A stretch of DNA of 64,000 bases from IMG/VR virus record IMGVR_UViG_3300046810_000166, positions 29,689-93,688 of that record; one strand, 5' to 3'. How positions within the stretch are numbered: position 1 is the first letter of the stretch; each line of letters opens with the position of its first letter. The notes under the pieces were generated by a model. It was not told where the DNA came from. It was given only the letters and a program-made list of their open reading frames with translations, and searched no databases. This document shows positions 39,075-47,918 of this stretch, one piece after another. The DNA comes from a virus. The position numbers and the translations under genes were made by a program.

Positions 39075-40549
39075 GCGGTGCCTTTCATGTTGCGCTCGGA
39101 CTGGTATTGCGCATCCTGACGCTGGGCGCGCGCGGCGAAGCCGGTGCCGCGCTCGAACGACACCGAGGTCTTGAACGGGCCGAAGGGCACGAAGGAATGG
39201 GTGACGGCGGTGACGTAGTGCAGGGATGGATCGCCACCGCCGAAGGCCGCGCGCACGTAGCCGCCCCGGCGCACGCGCTCGTTGCCGGCGATCGTCATCT
39301 GGCCATCCTCCAGCACCGCGTTATCCTTGTTCTGCTCGGCGAGGATGCGGCGGCGCTCGGTCAGCCATGCGATCAGGCGGTCGGTTTCCACCTTCGATTC
39401 CGGCACCTGCAGCGCGTCACCGTACTGGCCGCCCGGCGGCCCGAGGGCGCTGGACACCTCCATCTTGCGGAAGCCGAAGCGCGCCGCGCTGGCGTTCTCG
39501 TATTCCATCAGCGCGTAATCGTCCTTGTTACCGGCGGCCGCCAGCTGGCTGACCTCGATCGTGTCGCGGATCTGCCAGCCGAAGTTGTTGACCCAAAAGT
39601 AATTGGCCACGCCGGCGTCGGTGCGCCCTTCGCTGATGCTCTCGATGTCGACGGCAGGCACGTCCACGATCGAGGCCAGCCAGTCCTCCAGCGCCGCGTC
39701 GGTTTCTTGGATCAGGTGGCCGTGCAGGTCGACAAAGCGGTTCGGCCGGATCACCAGCACCGAGGTGGTGTCGCGGTCGTCCACGAACATTTCGTTGAAG
39801 GCGCCCACGTCGAGGAACTGGCTCAGGAAGCTGCGCACGCTGCCATCGTTGAACAGCGCCACCGACAGCGGCGACACGGTGCCCTCGATCGTCACCTCGG
39901 CCTCCAGCTGGACCAGCACCTGCGCGCCGACGATCACGCCGGTCGAGTTGCGGGTCAGGCGCGCAATGAACGGGTTGATCACCTTGTCCAGCACCAGCTC
40001 GGCGAACTCCTTGGCGCTCATGATCTTGGCGTCGCTCAGGCTGGCATATTTCTCGAAGAATCCCAGCTCGGTCAGGATGTTGTCGCCCACCACCGAGTTG
40101 TTCAGGTAGTAGATGCGGATGATGTCGAGGATCTTGGAAAAGTCGCTGCCGGCCAAGTGCACGCGGCGGTGCGGATGGCCGCCCATGTTCGAGCGCGTGC
40201 GGTCGATCGAGGACACGAAGCCGCGCAGCACCACCGGCAGCCCGCTGTGGCCGTATTCGTGCGGAGAGCGCGCCATGCGGATCTCGATGATGTCGTTGGC
40301 CTCGATCATCGCGTACAGCGTTTCCCCCTCGTCCGGCATCATGCGGTCGACCAGCGTGAGGCTCCACGACCCGGCGCCACCCAGCTGCTGGCGGATGGTG
40401 ACGGGCTCGCCCTCGGCGAGGTAGGGCGTCAGGTCGATCCCGGTGATCTCGCCGTAGCGCGCGGCCACCGGCACGCCGGGCACCAGCTCGGTGCGGCGTG
40501 CGGTCTTGATCAGGCGGACCTCGATCTGCGGGCTGTAGGTGCGGATCAT
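39071..40549 (-). CDS. Tail hub protein (gpD/gp27-like)
   Basis: 492 aa. RTYSPQIEVRLIKTARR at the N-terminus, the WSLTLVDRMMPDEGETLYAMIEANDIIEIRM hub-like barrel, and the SVRSFLSQFLDVGAFNEMFVDDRDTTSVLVIRP region fit hub proteins that sit above the spike. ATGA overlaps with both neighbours. Position between tape measure and spike supports the call. Confidence 0.75.
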   Translation of the reverse strand: MIRTYSPQIEVRLIKTARRTELVPGVPVAARYGEITGIDLTPYLAEGEPVTIRQQLGGAGSWSLTLVDRMMPDEGETLYAMIEANDIIEIRMARSPHEYGHSGLPVVLRGFVSSIDRTRSNMGGHPHRRVHLAGSDFSKILDIIRIYYLNNSVVGDNILTELGFFEKYASLSDAKIMSAKEFAELVLDKVINPFIARLTRNSTGVIVGAQVLVQLEAEVTIEGTVSPLSVALFNDGSVRSFLSQFLDVGAFNEMFVDDRDTTSVLVIRPNRFVDLHGHLIQETDAALEDWLASIVDVPAVDIESISEGRTDAGVANYFWVNNFGWQIRDTIEVSQLAAAGNKDDYALMEYENASAARFGFRKMEVSSALGPPGGQYGDALQVPESKVETDRLIAWLTERRRILAEQNKDNAVLEDGQMTIAGNERVRRGGYVRAAFGGGDPSLHYVTAVTHSFVPFGPFKTSVSFERGTGFAARAQRQDAQYQSERNMKGTA

Positions 40550-43413
40550 CAGCGCACCCCCGCCGGACGCGGGCCACCACCCACCTGCAGGCGCACAGGA
40601 TCGGCCATGGCGGCGCCGCTCTTGTCGCGCAGGGTGATGCTGACCTCTTGCACCGGCAGCGCGCCAGCGCCCGCCTGCGTGGCCTTGGCGCCGGCCGGCA
40701 GCGGCGTGGCGCCGAATTTCTCGGCCGTGTTGATGGCGCCCAGCAGACTGCCGTTGTAATTCTTGTCAGTGGCATACCCGGATTCACTGACGCGGCGCGC
40801 AAAGTCCGCCTTGGAATCCGCATCCTTGACCCCGAAGAAGCGCCAGCTGTTCATCAGGTCGCCGTAGTCGTTTGCGAACTCGTCGGTGTTCTTGTAGGTG
40901 CGGAATCGCGACGGCACCATGTGCATGGTGCCATCCGGGTACTGCTCGGGCGCGTTGAACACCTTGCCGTTCTTGCCGCCCTTGATATTGCCGAGGTTGT
41001 TGGTGCCCTTGAGCACCTTCTTTCCCCAGCCGGTTTCGAGGCCCCACTGGCCCTGAATCCATTCCGGCTTGATTTTGCCGCCCATCTTCGCCGCCGCGAT
41101 CTCGGCCGCGCGCCGGGTCTTGCGCATGAACTCGGCCGGGTCGCCAGAGAACGATTCCATTTCGGCGGGGAGTGCGCCGGCCGCGACCGGGCCGACATTC
41201 GTGGGGCCGACCTTGTCGCCGGCATCGGCGAGCTGGGCGTTGATCTTGTCGCGATATTCCTGCGTGTAGGCGCCCCGGTTGCCGTTCACCTTGTCGGCCT
41301 CGGCTTTCAGCCGGTTATAGCGCTCGGCGGTATTGTTGCCGATCTTGCCGAGGTCGTCATCGAGCGCAGAGGATGCCTTGGTCGAGTTGCCGAACGTGTC
41401 GTTGTAGTTGGCGCCGAAGCGGTTGGCCAGCGACGTGATCCCTTCGCGGATCGAGTTGGTCAGCGGGATCAGCTTGGTGGCCACGTCGTTCGCCAAGTTC
41501 TCCATGTTGACCATGTTCTTGCGCGACTCGTCGCCGGCGGTCATTTCCATGTTATAGCGGCCGGCCAGCTTCATCAGGGCGTGTTTCAGCTCCTCGTTGC
41601 CCACGCCCGGCGCCGCTTCCGCCTTCTTGAGCTCGCGGTCATCGTCGGACGACAGGCCCTGCGTGCGAAACCATGCCGCCTTGCTCTTGAGCTGGGACGA
41701 GTCGCCGTACTCGATGTCCAGCATGTTGCGCATCGAGGTGCCGTTCAGCTTGGTGGGGTCGACGCCGTATTTGTCCTTGATGCTGAGCATGGTCTGGCTC
41801 AGGTTGCCGCCGTGCAGCGCCACAGTCTGCTGCAGCGCCGCCGCGTGCGAGTCGTTCAGGCCAAACAGGCCCATCATGTTCTTGCGCTGCAGGTCCGAGC
41901 TCATGCCGGACATTTGACCCATGGCGAGGTCGAAGAAGGTGCGATCGCCGCCCTGCTTGGCCAGCTTGTCGTAGCGCGCCTGCGTGGCCGGGTCGGCGGC
42001 CTGATAGGCGGCGCCGTCCTTGCCGAATACGCTGCTGGCCGTGGCGAACATGCCCTTGTCCTGCATGAAGCCCATGTCCACAGCGGTCATGCCCGGCATC
42101 GCCTTCTGCAGGGCGCCCAGCAGGAAATTGCGCTGCGCCTCGCCGCCGCCATGGCGGAACGAGTTGTCGACCGTGCCCAGCATGCTGGCGGCGCCATTCG
42201 GATCGAGGCCGGCCTGTTTCAGGTTGAGCAGGTTGCCCAGCGCGCCGATATAGCCCTCGCTATTGGCCGGGCTCAGCGAGGCGCTGGTGGCCAGCTTGGT
42301 GTAGTTCTCGACGGCGGCCATGACCTCGTCGGCCTTCGAGAACACGCCGGCACGCGCCACTGCCTCGCCGATCAGCATGGCGAAGCGCTTGTTGTCGGCG
42401 TCGCCGCCGCTGACCTTGTTGTGGCGCAGCGCACCGAACAGGCCGGCGCTGGCCTCCGGGTCGATGCCCATGACGCGCGAGAAGTTGCCGGCGGTCATCA
42501 GCTCCTTGCGGAACGCGCTGGAGCCGATGCCGTCCGCCCCCGAGGCGTGCAGGTAGGTGCCGGCCATCTTGGCGCCATCGCCGAAGGACAGGTCGAGATT
42601 CTTGGAGGCAGTGCGCACGGAATCGCGCAGCTGGTCGAAGGTGCTGCTGGTCGCGCCCATCTTGCGCAGCATGTCCGAGTAGGCCACCTGCTCATCCTCG
42701 GCCGAACCGATCTTGGCGCGCGCCGCGCCGATGCCGCGCGCGATCCCATAGGCGCCCACGGCAAGCGCACCGCCACCGAGCAGGCGGGCCATGCCCATGC
42801 GCGAGAACACGCCGCCAGCACCACCACCAGCGGCCGCCTGCGCGGCGATCTGCTGCGCGAGGCCACCGCCGGCGCCGAAGCCGCCCGCCACCGTGCTGGC
42901 AGCGCCACCGAAGGCGCGGCGCATGAAGGCGCCGAAGCCGGGCGAGCCACCACCCGGCAGGGCTACGTCGCCCATGCCCATCTGGCGCATCAGGTCTTGG
43001 AATTGACGCCGGGATGCCGTTTCGTTGTTGGCCATGTTGCGCCAGCCGCCGCCCAGCAGCGAGTCGAAGCTGGTGCCGGCCAAGCGCCGGCGCATCGCTG
43101 GGCTGGCGGTGTTGTCGCGCCAGTAGTCGTAATCCTTGACGCGCTCGCCGGCGTCGTGCGTGGACACCCGGCTGCCCAGCTTGGCCAGCTCGGCCTGCGC
43201 GCGCTTGGCGCGCTCCAGCTGCTCGGCGACCTTCTTGGCTGCCAGCGAGGCCTTGTCCATGCCGTTGCCGAGCTGCGAGCCGACGCCGGTGGCGGCCTGC
43301 TGCAGCTGCTTGGCGCTCTGCGTGACCTTGTTGACGCCGCTGGCCATCGCATCGGTGGCCTGTTGGAAGCCAGAAGGGTCCGCGCTGATGGGGATCTTAA
43401 TTCCGCCGGTCAT
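40549..43413 (-). CDS. Tape measure protein with glucosaminidase-like domain
   Basis: 954 aa, the longest gene. Long helical and Gly/Ala-rich segments are typical of tape measures. Near the C-terminus (about 765-905) WIQGQWGLETGWGKKVLKGTNNLGNIKGG and KNTDEFANDYGDLM match FlgJ/glucosaminidase domains, with Glu in GLETGWG as likely catalyst. It would set tail length (very roughly 140 nm at 1.5 angstrom per residue, family rule of thumb) and open peptidoglycan at entry. Confidence 0.9.
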   Translation of the reverse strand: MTGGIKIPISADPSGFQQATDAMASGVNKVTQSAKQLQQAATGVGSQLGNGMDKASLAAKKVAEQLERAKRAQAELAKLGSRVSTHDAGERVKDYDYWRDNTASPAMRRRLAGTSFDSLLGGGWRNMANNETASRRQFQDLMRQMGMGDVALPGGGSPGFGAFMRRAFGGAASTVAGGFGAGGGLAQQIAAQAAAGGGAGGVFSRMGMARLLGGGALAVGAYGIARGIGAARAKIGSAEDEQVAYSDMLRKMGATSSTFDQLRDSVRTASKNLDLSFGDGAKMAGTYLHASGADGIGSSAFRKELMTAGNFSRVMGIDPEASAGLFGALRHNKVSGGDADNKRFAMLIGEAVARAGVFSKADEVMAAVENYTKLATSASLSPANSEGYIGALGNLLNLKQAGLDPNGAASMLGTVDNSFRHGGGEAQRNFLLGALQKAMPGMTAVDMGFMQDKGMFATASSVFGKDGAAYQAADPATQARYDKLAKQGGDRTFFDLAMGQMSGMSSDLQRKNMMGLFGLNDSHAAALQQTVALHGGNLSQTMLSIKDKYGVDPTKLNGTSMRNMLDIEYGDSSQLKSKAAWFRTQGLSSDDDRELKKAEAAPGVGNEELKHALMKLAGRYNMEMTAGDESRKNMVNMENLANDVATKLIPLTNSIREGITSLANRFGANYNDTFGNSTKASSALDDDLGKIGNNTAERYNRLKAEADKVNGNRGAYTQEYRDKINAQLADAGDKVGPTNVGPVAAGALPAEMESFSGDPAEFMRKTRRAAEIAAAKMGGKIKPEWIQGQWGLETGWGKKVLKGTNNLGNIKGGKNGKVFNAPEQYPDGTMHMVPSRFRTYKNTDEFANDYGDLMNSWRFFGVKDADSKADFARRVSESGYATDKNYNGSLLGAINTAEKFGATPLPAGAKATQAGAGALPVQEVSITLRDKSGAAMADPVRLQVGGGPRPAGVR

Positions 43414-44045
43414 TGATCACTTCCTCGAATTCATCTTCTGGTTGCGGGGCCGGCTGGCCCTGCTCCTCAACGCCAAACAGCTCATCGATGTTATCCACGT
43501 TCTCATCGAAGTTTTCGTCCACCACCTCGTTCGGCACGCCGTTCTCGGCATAGTGGTGGCTCAGGTAGATCGCGATGACCTGCTCATCGTCCAGCGCGAG
43601 CCAGCGCGGATCAGTCGGCAGCACCCGGTAGTGATTCCGCACCCAAAACTGCATCGTCTTGTGCGTCGCCCGCGCCTGCTGCGACGCCCGCTTGTGCTGC
43701 GCCTGCAGTTCCTTGGGCGACTCGAAAGGAGTCTAATTTTTCCTTCAAGGCCACATACAGGTTGAAGATCACGGCTTCCTTGTCCGGGTCTTCGCTCAGG
43801 TCCATTTCCTCCAGATCCTCCCAGCCGGGCGGGCAGTCGACCATCAGGGCGTTGTAGCAGCCCACCAGATCGGCATGCGTGCGCATCACGGCGTCCTGCT
43901 CGACCGAGCCGCCATTCGGGCCGAGGATGCGCGCCACGGTGGCGTCGATCCTGATCTGCGCGCCGTAGTGCTTGCGGTTGAAGCGGAAGGTGCCGGCACC
44001 GTCCACCACGATCTCGAAGTTATTCTTCCTTGCGGGGTTTTTCAT
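43397..44045 (-). CDS. Tail assembly chaperone, frameshifted long form (predicted)
   Basis: About 215 aa if the ribosome shifts +1 at TTT CGA (43722-43727). Frame 0 is read from 44045 to 43725, base 43724 is skipped, and the +1 frame from 43723 to 43397 follows. The +1 frame between 43723 and the ATG at 43654 has no stop and reads as natural protein (ESPKELQAQHKRASQQARATHK), continuing into MQFWVRNHYRVLPTDPRWL. Two overlapping reading frames directly upstream of a tape measure are the hallmark of the G/GT chaperone pair. Shift type and site are inferred. Confidence 0.65.
43611..44045 (-). CDS. Tail assembly chaperone, short form
   Basis: 144 aa from ATG 44045. Beta-rich N-terminus (FEIVVDGAGTFRFNRKHYGAQIRIDATVARILG) followed by an acidic helical part (PPGWEDLEEMDLSEDPDKEAVIFNLYVALKEKLDSF). 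After the shift site the frame-0 tail is Ala/Gly-rich and looks unselected. It is expected to bind the tape measure with the long form during tail assembly. Confidence 0.75.
   Translation of the reverse strand: MKNPARKNNFEIVVDGAGTFRFNRKHYGAQIRIDATVARILGPNGGSVEQDAVMRTHADLVGCYNALMVDCPPGWEDLEEMDLSEDPDKEAVIFNLYVALKEKLDSFRVAQGTAGAAQAGVAAGAGDAQDDAVLGAESLPGAAD
43722..43730 (-). other. Predicted +1 frameshift site
   Basis: Minus strand TCC TTT CGA. A P-site tRNA-Phe could slip from TTT to TTC while the slow CGA codon waits in the A site. The switched frame leads into the downstream chaperone segment. Confidence 0.55.
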
Positions 44046-44062
44046 AGGATTTTGCAGTGAAG

Positions 44063-44365
44063 TTAATATGAAGAATTGCCACGAATCCGGGCCGCGCGGG
44101 CGCGCTTTTCCCAATCCTCGGCGCATTCCTTGCAGCAGAAAACGTCCTCGTTCTCGACGCCCAGCGGCTCGCCGCAGTCGTTGTGACAGGACAGGCCCAG
44201 CGCCTGCACTTCGGGGTCGTCGCGGCCACGCTGGGATGCGAGCGCACGCGCCTCGGCCAGCGCACGGCGCTTGAACTCGATGGGGCTGATGGGGCGACGC
44301 GCTGCCTCGATGTTGGCGGCGCGTTCGACTTCTTCGTAGAGGGTGGCGCGGTCAGTGTCATCCAT
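44063..44365 (-). CDS. Small zinc-finger protein (DksA/TraR-like finger)
   Basis: 100 aa. An acidic helix with PISPIEFKRRALAEARALA precedes LSCHNDCGEPLGVENEDVFCCKECAEDWEKR, a C-x3-C...C-x2-C finger of the TraR/DksA type. The start codon lies in one arm of a perfect 14-bp inverted repeat. It may act on host RNA polymerase or in assembly; not known. Confidence 0.6.
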   Translation of the reverse strand: MDDTDRATLYEEVERAANIEAARRPISPIEFKRRALAEARALASQRGRDDPEVQALGLSCHNDCGEPLGVENEDVFCCKECAEDWEKRARAARIRGNSSY

Positions 44366-44400
44366 GATGGGATTCCGTTACAACATGGAATCCCATCATG
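44363..44400. repeat. Perfect 14-bp inverted repeat covering promoter hexamer and start codon
   Basis: CATGATGGGATTCC, ten bases, GGAATCCCATCATG. On the minus strand the first arm contains the hexamer of the late promoter-like element and the second arm contains the start codon of the zinc-finger gene. It is either an operator or a translational control hairpin. Confidence 0.7.
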
Positions 44401-44410
44401 CCGTCACGAC
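44395..44410 (-). promoter_or_regulatory. Late-promoter-like element, copy 7
   Basis: Minus strand GTCGTGAC, GG, CATGAT. Predicted start near 44388, within the inverted repeat that follows. Confidence 0.65.
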
Positions 44411-44955
44411 CGGGGATATTGAAGCAGGTAAATCAGGCGCTCCATGGCGCGCCGTGCGGTCAGGCCGGCCAGCACGCGGCCGCCCGCCTTGTTCCACAGC
44501 CGGAAGGCGTCAGCGGCCGCCTGCAGCTGGCCGCGCGTGGTGAAGCGGCAGACCGAGGAGGCGCCGAACGCGCCCAGCCCGATGTTGTAGGCGAGGCTGG
44601 TGCAGGCGGATGCGCGCTCGGGCTCCAGCTGGTGCAGGGCCGGGCACTTCGCATAGACCTTGGCGAGGAACAGCACCAGCTTGTGCCGCAGGCGCAGCTC
44701 GGCGTAGTCGCGGGTCCACACGTCGCCCTCCTTGACGCCCTCGGTTTCGCCGTAGCCGTTGGTCCACGGCGCCCCGGACAGGTCGCGCAGGTCGGCCGGG
44801 ATCTCGGCCTTGCCGGCCATGTAGGCCCGGATCAGGCCAGCCTTGGCCAGCGCCACGTAGAGCGGCGAGGCCGGGTCCGGGTAGGCGCGCAGCGCCAGCC
44901 CCTCGGACCCCTTGACCGATCCCACCAGCAGCTCGAAGGCTTCGGAGGGCTTCAC
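44404..44955 (-). CDS. Endolysin, GH24-like lysozyme
   Basis: 183 aa from GTG 44955, which overlaps the holin stop (GTGA). VKGSEGLALRAYPDPASPL has the catalytic Glu (about 18) and Asp (about 27) of GH24. GYGETEGV replaces the usual GYGHT. ACTSLAYNIGLGAFGASSVCRF and AFRLWNKAGGRVLAGLTARRAMERLIYL are the conserved C-terminal lobe. No signal sequence, so release by holin is expected. Degrades peptidoglycan at lysis. Confidence 0.85.
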   Translation of the reverse strand: MKPSEAFELLVGSVKGSEGLALRAYPDPASPLYVALAKAGLIRAYMAGKAEIPADLRDLSGAPWTNGYGETEGVKEGDVWTRDYAELRLRHKLVLFLAKVYAKCPALHQLEPERASACTSLAYNIGLGAFGASSVCRFTTRGQLQAAADAFRLWNKAGGRVLAGLTARRAMERLIYLLQYPRS

Positions 44956-45461
44956 TTCTTGCCCTTCTCGAACGTGCGCCCCACGAACCAGAAGCCAAGG
45001 ATGCCCCACAGGATCGCAGCATCATCCGGGCTCCAGCACTGGATGATCGACACCCATGGGTCGGTCGTGCGCAGCGCCACCACGATCATGGCTGTCTTGA
45101 CGATGCCGTAGCAGCCGAGGAAGTAGTAGGTGGTGAGCGGGCGCACCAGCACGTTGAGGGCGTCGACCCACCACACGCCCACCTTCTGCATCTGGTCGTG
45201 CAGGGCCTGCGCGGTGGCGTCCATCGCCTTGAGGGCGAAGTTGATGTCGCCGGTCAGCTGGGCCTCGCTCATGGCGGCGGCGTGCTGCGCGCCGATCTCG
45301 GCGGTGCGATTGGCGCCTTTCAGCTGTTCCAGCTGGACCTGCTTGTCCATCATGGCCAGCTCATGGCTGTTATCGGTTTTCTTGTTGAGGAGCGCCAGCA
45401 GCTCGGGCAGCAGGCGCAGCAGGCCGCCACCGAGGGCGGACAGGATGGAAATCAAGGTCAT
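44952..45461 (-). CDS. Holin, GTA_holin_3TM-like
   Basis: 169 aa. Hydrophobic segments at about 3-25 (ISILSALGGGLLRLLPELLALL), 98-128 (WWVDALNVLVRPLTTYYFLGCYGIVKTAMIVVAL) and 146-162 (AAILWGILGFWFVG) with a charged helix between the first two. NVLVRPLTTY is the family signature. Overlap with the endolysin gene supports a lysis cassette. SD GGAGGACTCC region precedes the ATG. Confidence 0.75.
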   Translation of the reverse strand: MTLISILSALGGGLLRLLPELLALLNKKTDNSHELAMMDKQVQLEQLKGANRTAEIGAQHAAAMSEAQLTGDINFALKAMDATAQALHDQMQKVGVWWVDALNVLVRPLTTYYFLGCYGIVKTAMIVVALRTTDPWVSIIQCWSPDDAAILWGILGFWFVGRTFEKGKK

Positions 45462-45480
45462 GGAGGACTCCAGAAAGACA

Positions 45481-45502
45481 CCGCCCCGGCGAACCGGGGC
45501 GG
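45481..45502 (-). terminator. Strong UUCG-capped hairpin, attenuator-like
   Basis: Minus strand CCGCCCCGG-TTCG-CCGGGGCGG followed by TGTCTTT. It lies between the abundant tube gene and the holin and may reduce readthrough into the lysis genes. Confidence 0.65.
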
Positions 45503-45512
45503 GAGGTTTGAC

Positions 45513-45947
45513 TTACAGGCCGGTGCCGGATACGTCGATCGCCATGAATTGCGCGTTCGAGGTCACGATGCGGTGCGCCACCACCTCGGTGTCGCCGGAC
45601 ACGTAGGTGCAGCCGGTGTACTTGCGCAGCACGTCGCTTTCGTCCTTGCCGTAGGTGGTGATGTCGAACACGCGGCCCTTGAGCACGGCGTCGGCATTCT
45701 CGGCGTAGATGCCCGCGTTGCGGGTCAGCTCCTTGAGCAGCACCATCTTGGACACGCTGACCGAGTGGCGCGCTTGCCCCGGCACGTACTCGACCACGTG
45801 GGCGTCGCCGATGCCGCTGGCGCCTTCGTGGCCGTAGTCGTCGCTGGAGCGCACGCTTTGGACCAGTCCGATATCGATGCCGCCGAACGAAATCACGGTG
45901 CGATTGCCCGAGCGGACCTTGAGGTTAGTTTGCAGGTTTGCAGACAT
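45513..45947 (-). CDS. Tail tube protein
   Basis: 144 aa, a common tube length. VRSGNRTVISFGGIDIGLVQSVRSSDDYGHEGASGIGDAHVVEYVPGQARHSVSVSKMVLLK shows the beta-barrel with the 'G.g...V.....y....a.GIGd' pattern of DUF3277-type tubes. It directly follows the sheath gene, the usual order. CGGAG precedes the ATG. Confidence 0.82.
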   Translation of the reverse strand: MSANLQTNLKVRSGNRTVISFGGIDIGLVQSVRSSDDYGHEGASGIGDAHVVEYVPGQARHSVSVSKMVLLKELTRNAGIYAENADAVLKGRVFDITTYGKDESDVLRKYTGCTYVSGDTEVVAHRIVTSNAQFMAIDVSGTGL

Positions 45948-45961
45948 TCTTTACTCCGGTG

Positions 45962-47677
45962 TTATGCCGAGGCCGTGCCGCTGTACGGGACAGCGGAAAC
46001 GGTCTGCAGCACGTAGTTGGCGGGCAGCACGATGCTGGCCTCGTATTGCACCTTGATGGCGGTGCCTTCGATGTAGCCGCGCAGCTTGCGATACGGCGGG
46101 TTGGCTTCGTCGCCGACCAGCACGCCCGGACCCATCGGTTCCGGCACGGCGGCCGCTTTCAACGCGCCCTCGGCACGCGCCAGCGCATCCTGCAGCGCCA
46201 GCGGTCCCAGCTTGCCGCCACGGACGCCGTCGACGGCTTCCTGCACGCTACGGCGCACGAAGTCGGCACCGGCGCCCACGGACACCTCGGTGCGGGTGTA
46301 TTCGTCGCCCGAGGTGTAGGTGGTGATGGACTGGACCACCTTGACGGTGCCGTTGTCGTTCTCCAGCGGCAGCACGCCGGCCTGCAGCAGCAGGTCGGTG
46401 TCGGTCGGCACGGACAGCTCGCGCTCGACACCCTGCACCTTGATCGACTTGCCGGTCAGCGGGGTGCCCGGCGTGACGCCGGCGGCCATGCCAGCCAGCA
46501 GCGCGGCGGTGACGTAGGCCGGGTACAGCGTGAGCTTGTTCTGGCCGTTGTAGTCGTAGATGCCGAGGTGCGCATGGGCGACGCGCTCGGCGTTCAGCAC
46601 GCGCGCGGCGTCCATCGCGACGGTGTCGGCGATGCCGATGTCGCCGCCGGTGAAGGCGCGACGGAAGCGCTTGGTGGTGCCGGACACGAACGCGCAGTGC
46701 GCGCTGGCCATGGCCCACACGGCCGGCAGCGGCGACAGCGGGGCGATCCACTGCACGTCCGCCTTCTTGAGCTCATCGAACGCGGCCTGCCATTCGGCGT
46801 TGGTCACCACGCCATCGGAAGCGCCCGACAGGTAGGTGAAGGCGATGTTGGCTGGGACCGCGCCCGCGCCGACCGCGCGTTCGGCGGTGACGAAGCCTTC
46901 GCCGGCACTGTTCAGCCAGTCGATGCAGGCCTGCAGGTGGGCGGTGACGACCACCAGCGCGCCCTTGGCGTCGGCGTTGGCGGCGAAGTCCAGACCGTTC
47001 AGGGCCGGCTGGGTGCCGCTGCCATCGAGCACGTTGGCGGTGAAGCCCGGCACGGTGTTGATGCGGTCGACCAGCTCCTGCACGGTCGGGAAGTCGTTCA
47101 GGTCCAGCGCGGCGGTGTTGGCGCCATAGGCGAGCGTGACGGCATCGGTGGCCACGGTAACGGTGGCAGTCGCCTCCGCGCCGGCGTAGCGCACCGAAAA
47201 GGCGTTGCGCGCGACGTTGTCGGCGCTGGCGTAGTTGTTGCCCAGCTGGGTGGTCAGCTTCTTGCCGGCGATCGAGCCGGATTCCACCTTGACCTTGATC
47301 TGGTTGTTCGGGCGGCCGTAGTCGGTCGACTTGAGGTTGATCGCGGCGGTGTTGGCGCCATCCTTGAGCACCAGCGCGGCCTGCGTCGCCGGGTTCACGC
47401 GGACGAATGCGAGCTTCGAGGGCACGCCGGTTTCGCTGGACGGATCGAAGGCCTTTTCGATCGCTTTCAGCAGGATGTCGTCGCCCTTGAGGGCGGCGCG
47501 CGCTTCCTCGGCCGAGCCGAAGTAAAGCACGGTGAGCGGCTTGCCGCCATTGGCGCGGCCGATCAGCGCGGCCACGTTGCCGGTGCCGGCGCCACGGTTA
47601 TACATGGCCGAATCATCGATGATCGACGCACTTGCGGGCGTGATCAGCTGGCGGCCGCCAAAAAATACTTTGGACAT
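45962..47677 (-). CDS. Tail sheath protein
   Basis: 571 aa. It begins FFGGRQLITPASASIIDDSA and has ALIGRANGGKPLTVLYFGSAEEA, as in DUF2586-type sheaths. A central variable insert follows. The conserved C-terminal half (WIAPLSPLPAVWAMASAHCAFVSG, RFRRAFTGGD, DAARVLNAERVAHAHLGIYDYN, KVVQSITTYT) is the sheath core. AAGGGG precedes the ATG. Defines the virus as a contractile-tailed phage. Confidence 0.92.
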   Translation of the reverse strand: MSKVFFGGRQLITPASASIIDDSAMYNRGAGTGNVAALIGRANGGKPLTVLYFGSAEEARAALKGDDILLKAIEKAFDPSSETGVPSKLAFVRVNPATQAALVLKDGANTAAINLKSTDYGRPNNQIKVKVESGSIAGKKLTTQLGNNYASADNVARNAFSVRYAGAEATATVTVATDAVTLAYGANTAALDLNDFPTVQELVDRINTVPGFTANVLDGSGTQPALNGLDFAANADAKGALVVVTAHLQACIDWLNSAGEGFVTAERAVGAGAVPANIAFTYLSGASDGVVTNAEWQAAFDELKKADVQWIAPLSPLPAVWAMASAHCAFVSGTTKRFRRAFTGGDIGIADTVAMDAARVLNAERVAHAHLGIYDYNGQNKLTLYPAYVTAALLAGMAAGVTPGTPLTGKSIKVQGVERELSVPTDTDLLLQAGVLPLENDNGTVKVVQSITTYTSGDEYTRTEVSVGAGADFVRRSVQEAVDGVRGGKLGPLALQDALARAEGALKAAAVPEPMGPGVLVGDEANPPYRKLRGYIEGTAIKVQYEASIVLPANYVLQTVSAVPYSGTASA

Positions 47678-47686
47678 GGGTTCCCC

Positions 47687-47896
47687 TTATGCCGGGCGGT
47701 TGATGAACTGGTCGAAGCGGGCCGAGTAGGCCGGTGCCGTGTCGACCGTGCGGCCGGCGGCTGCTTCTTCCGAGTGGAAGGCGCCGATCAGCTCGACGCG
47801 GCGGTCGGATGCGGACAGGCGGGTGCAGTACTCGTCCAGCGACAGGGGGATCTCCTCGTCACCTTGGGGCGCTGCCTTGGCGGTTTCTTTTGCCAT
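47687..47896 (-). CDS. Hypothetical protein (69 aa)
   Basis: From ATG 47896 with AGAGGAA upstream. LDEYCTRLSASDRRVELIGAFHSEEAAAGR and YSARFDQFINRP resemble small proteins encoded just before sheath genes in other myophages. A neck or sheath-terminator partner is possible. An upstream in-frame ATG lies in the previous gene. Confidence 0.6.
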   Translation of the reverse strand: MAKETAKAAPQGDEEIPLSLDEYCTRLSASDRRVELIGAFHSEEAAAGRTVDTAPAYSARFDQFINRPA

Positions 47897-47918
47897 TGCG
47901 TTCCTCTTAAAATCAGGA

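Noticed and set aside
40648-43416. Plus-strand frame of over 900 codons opposite the tape measure gene
   Set aside because: Same codon-bias artefact; no ribosome site and an unnatural composition (His, Arg, Gly and Ala).
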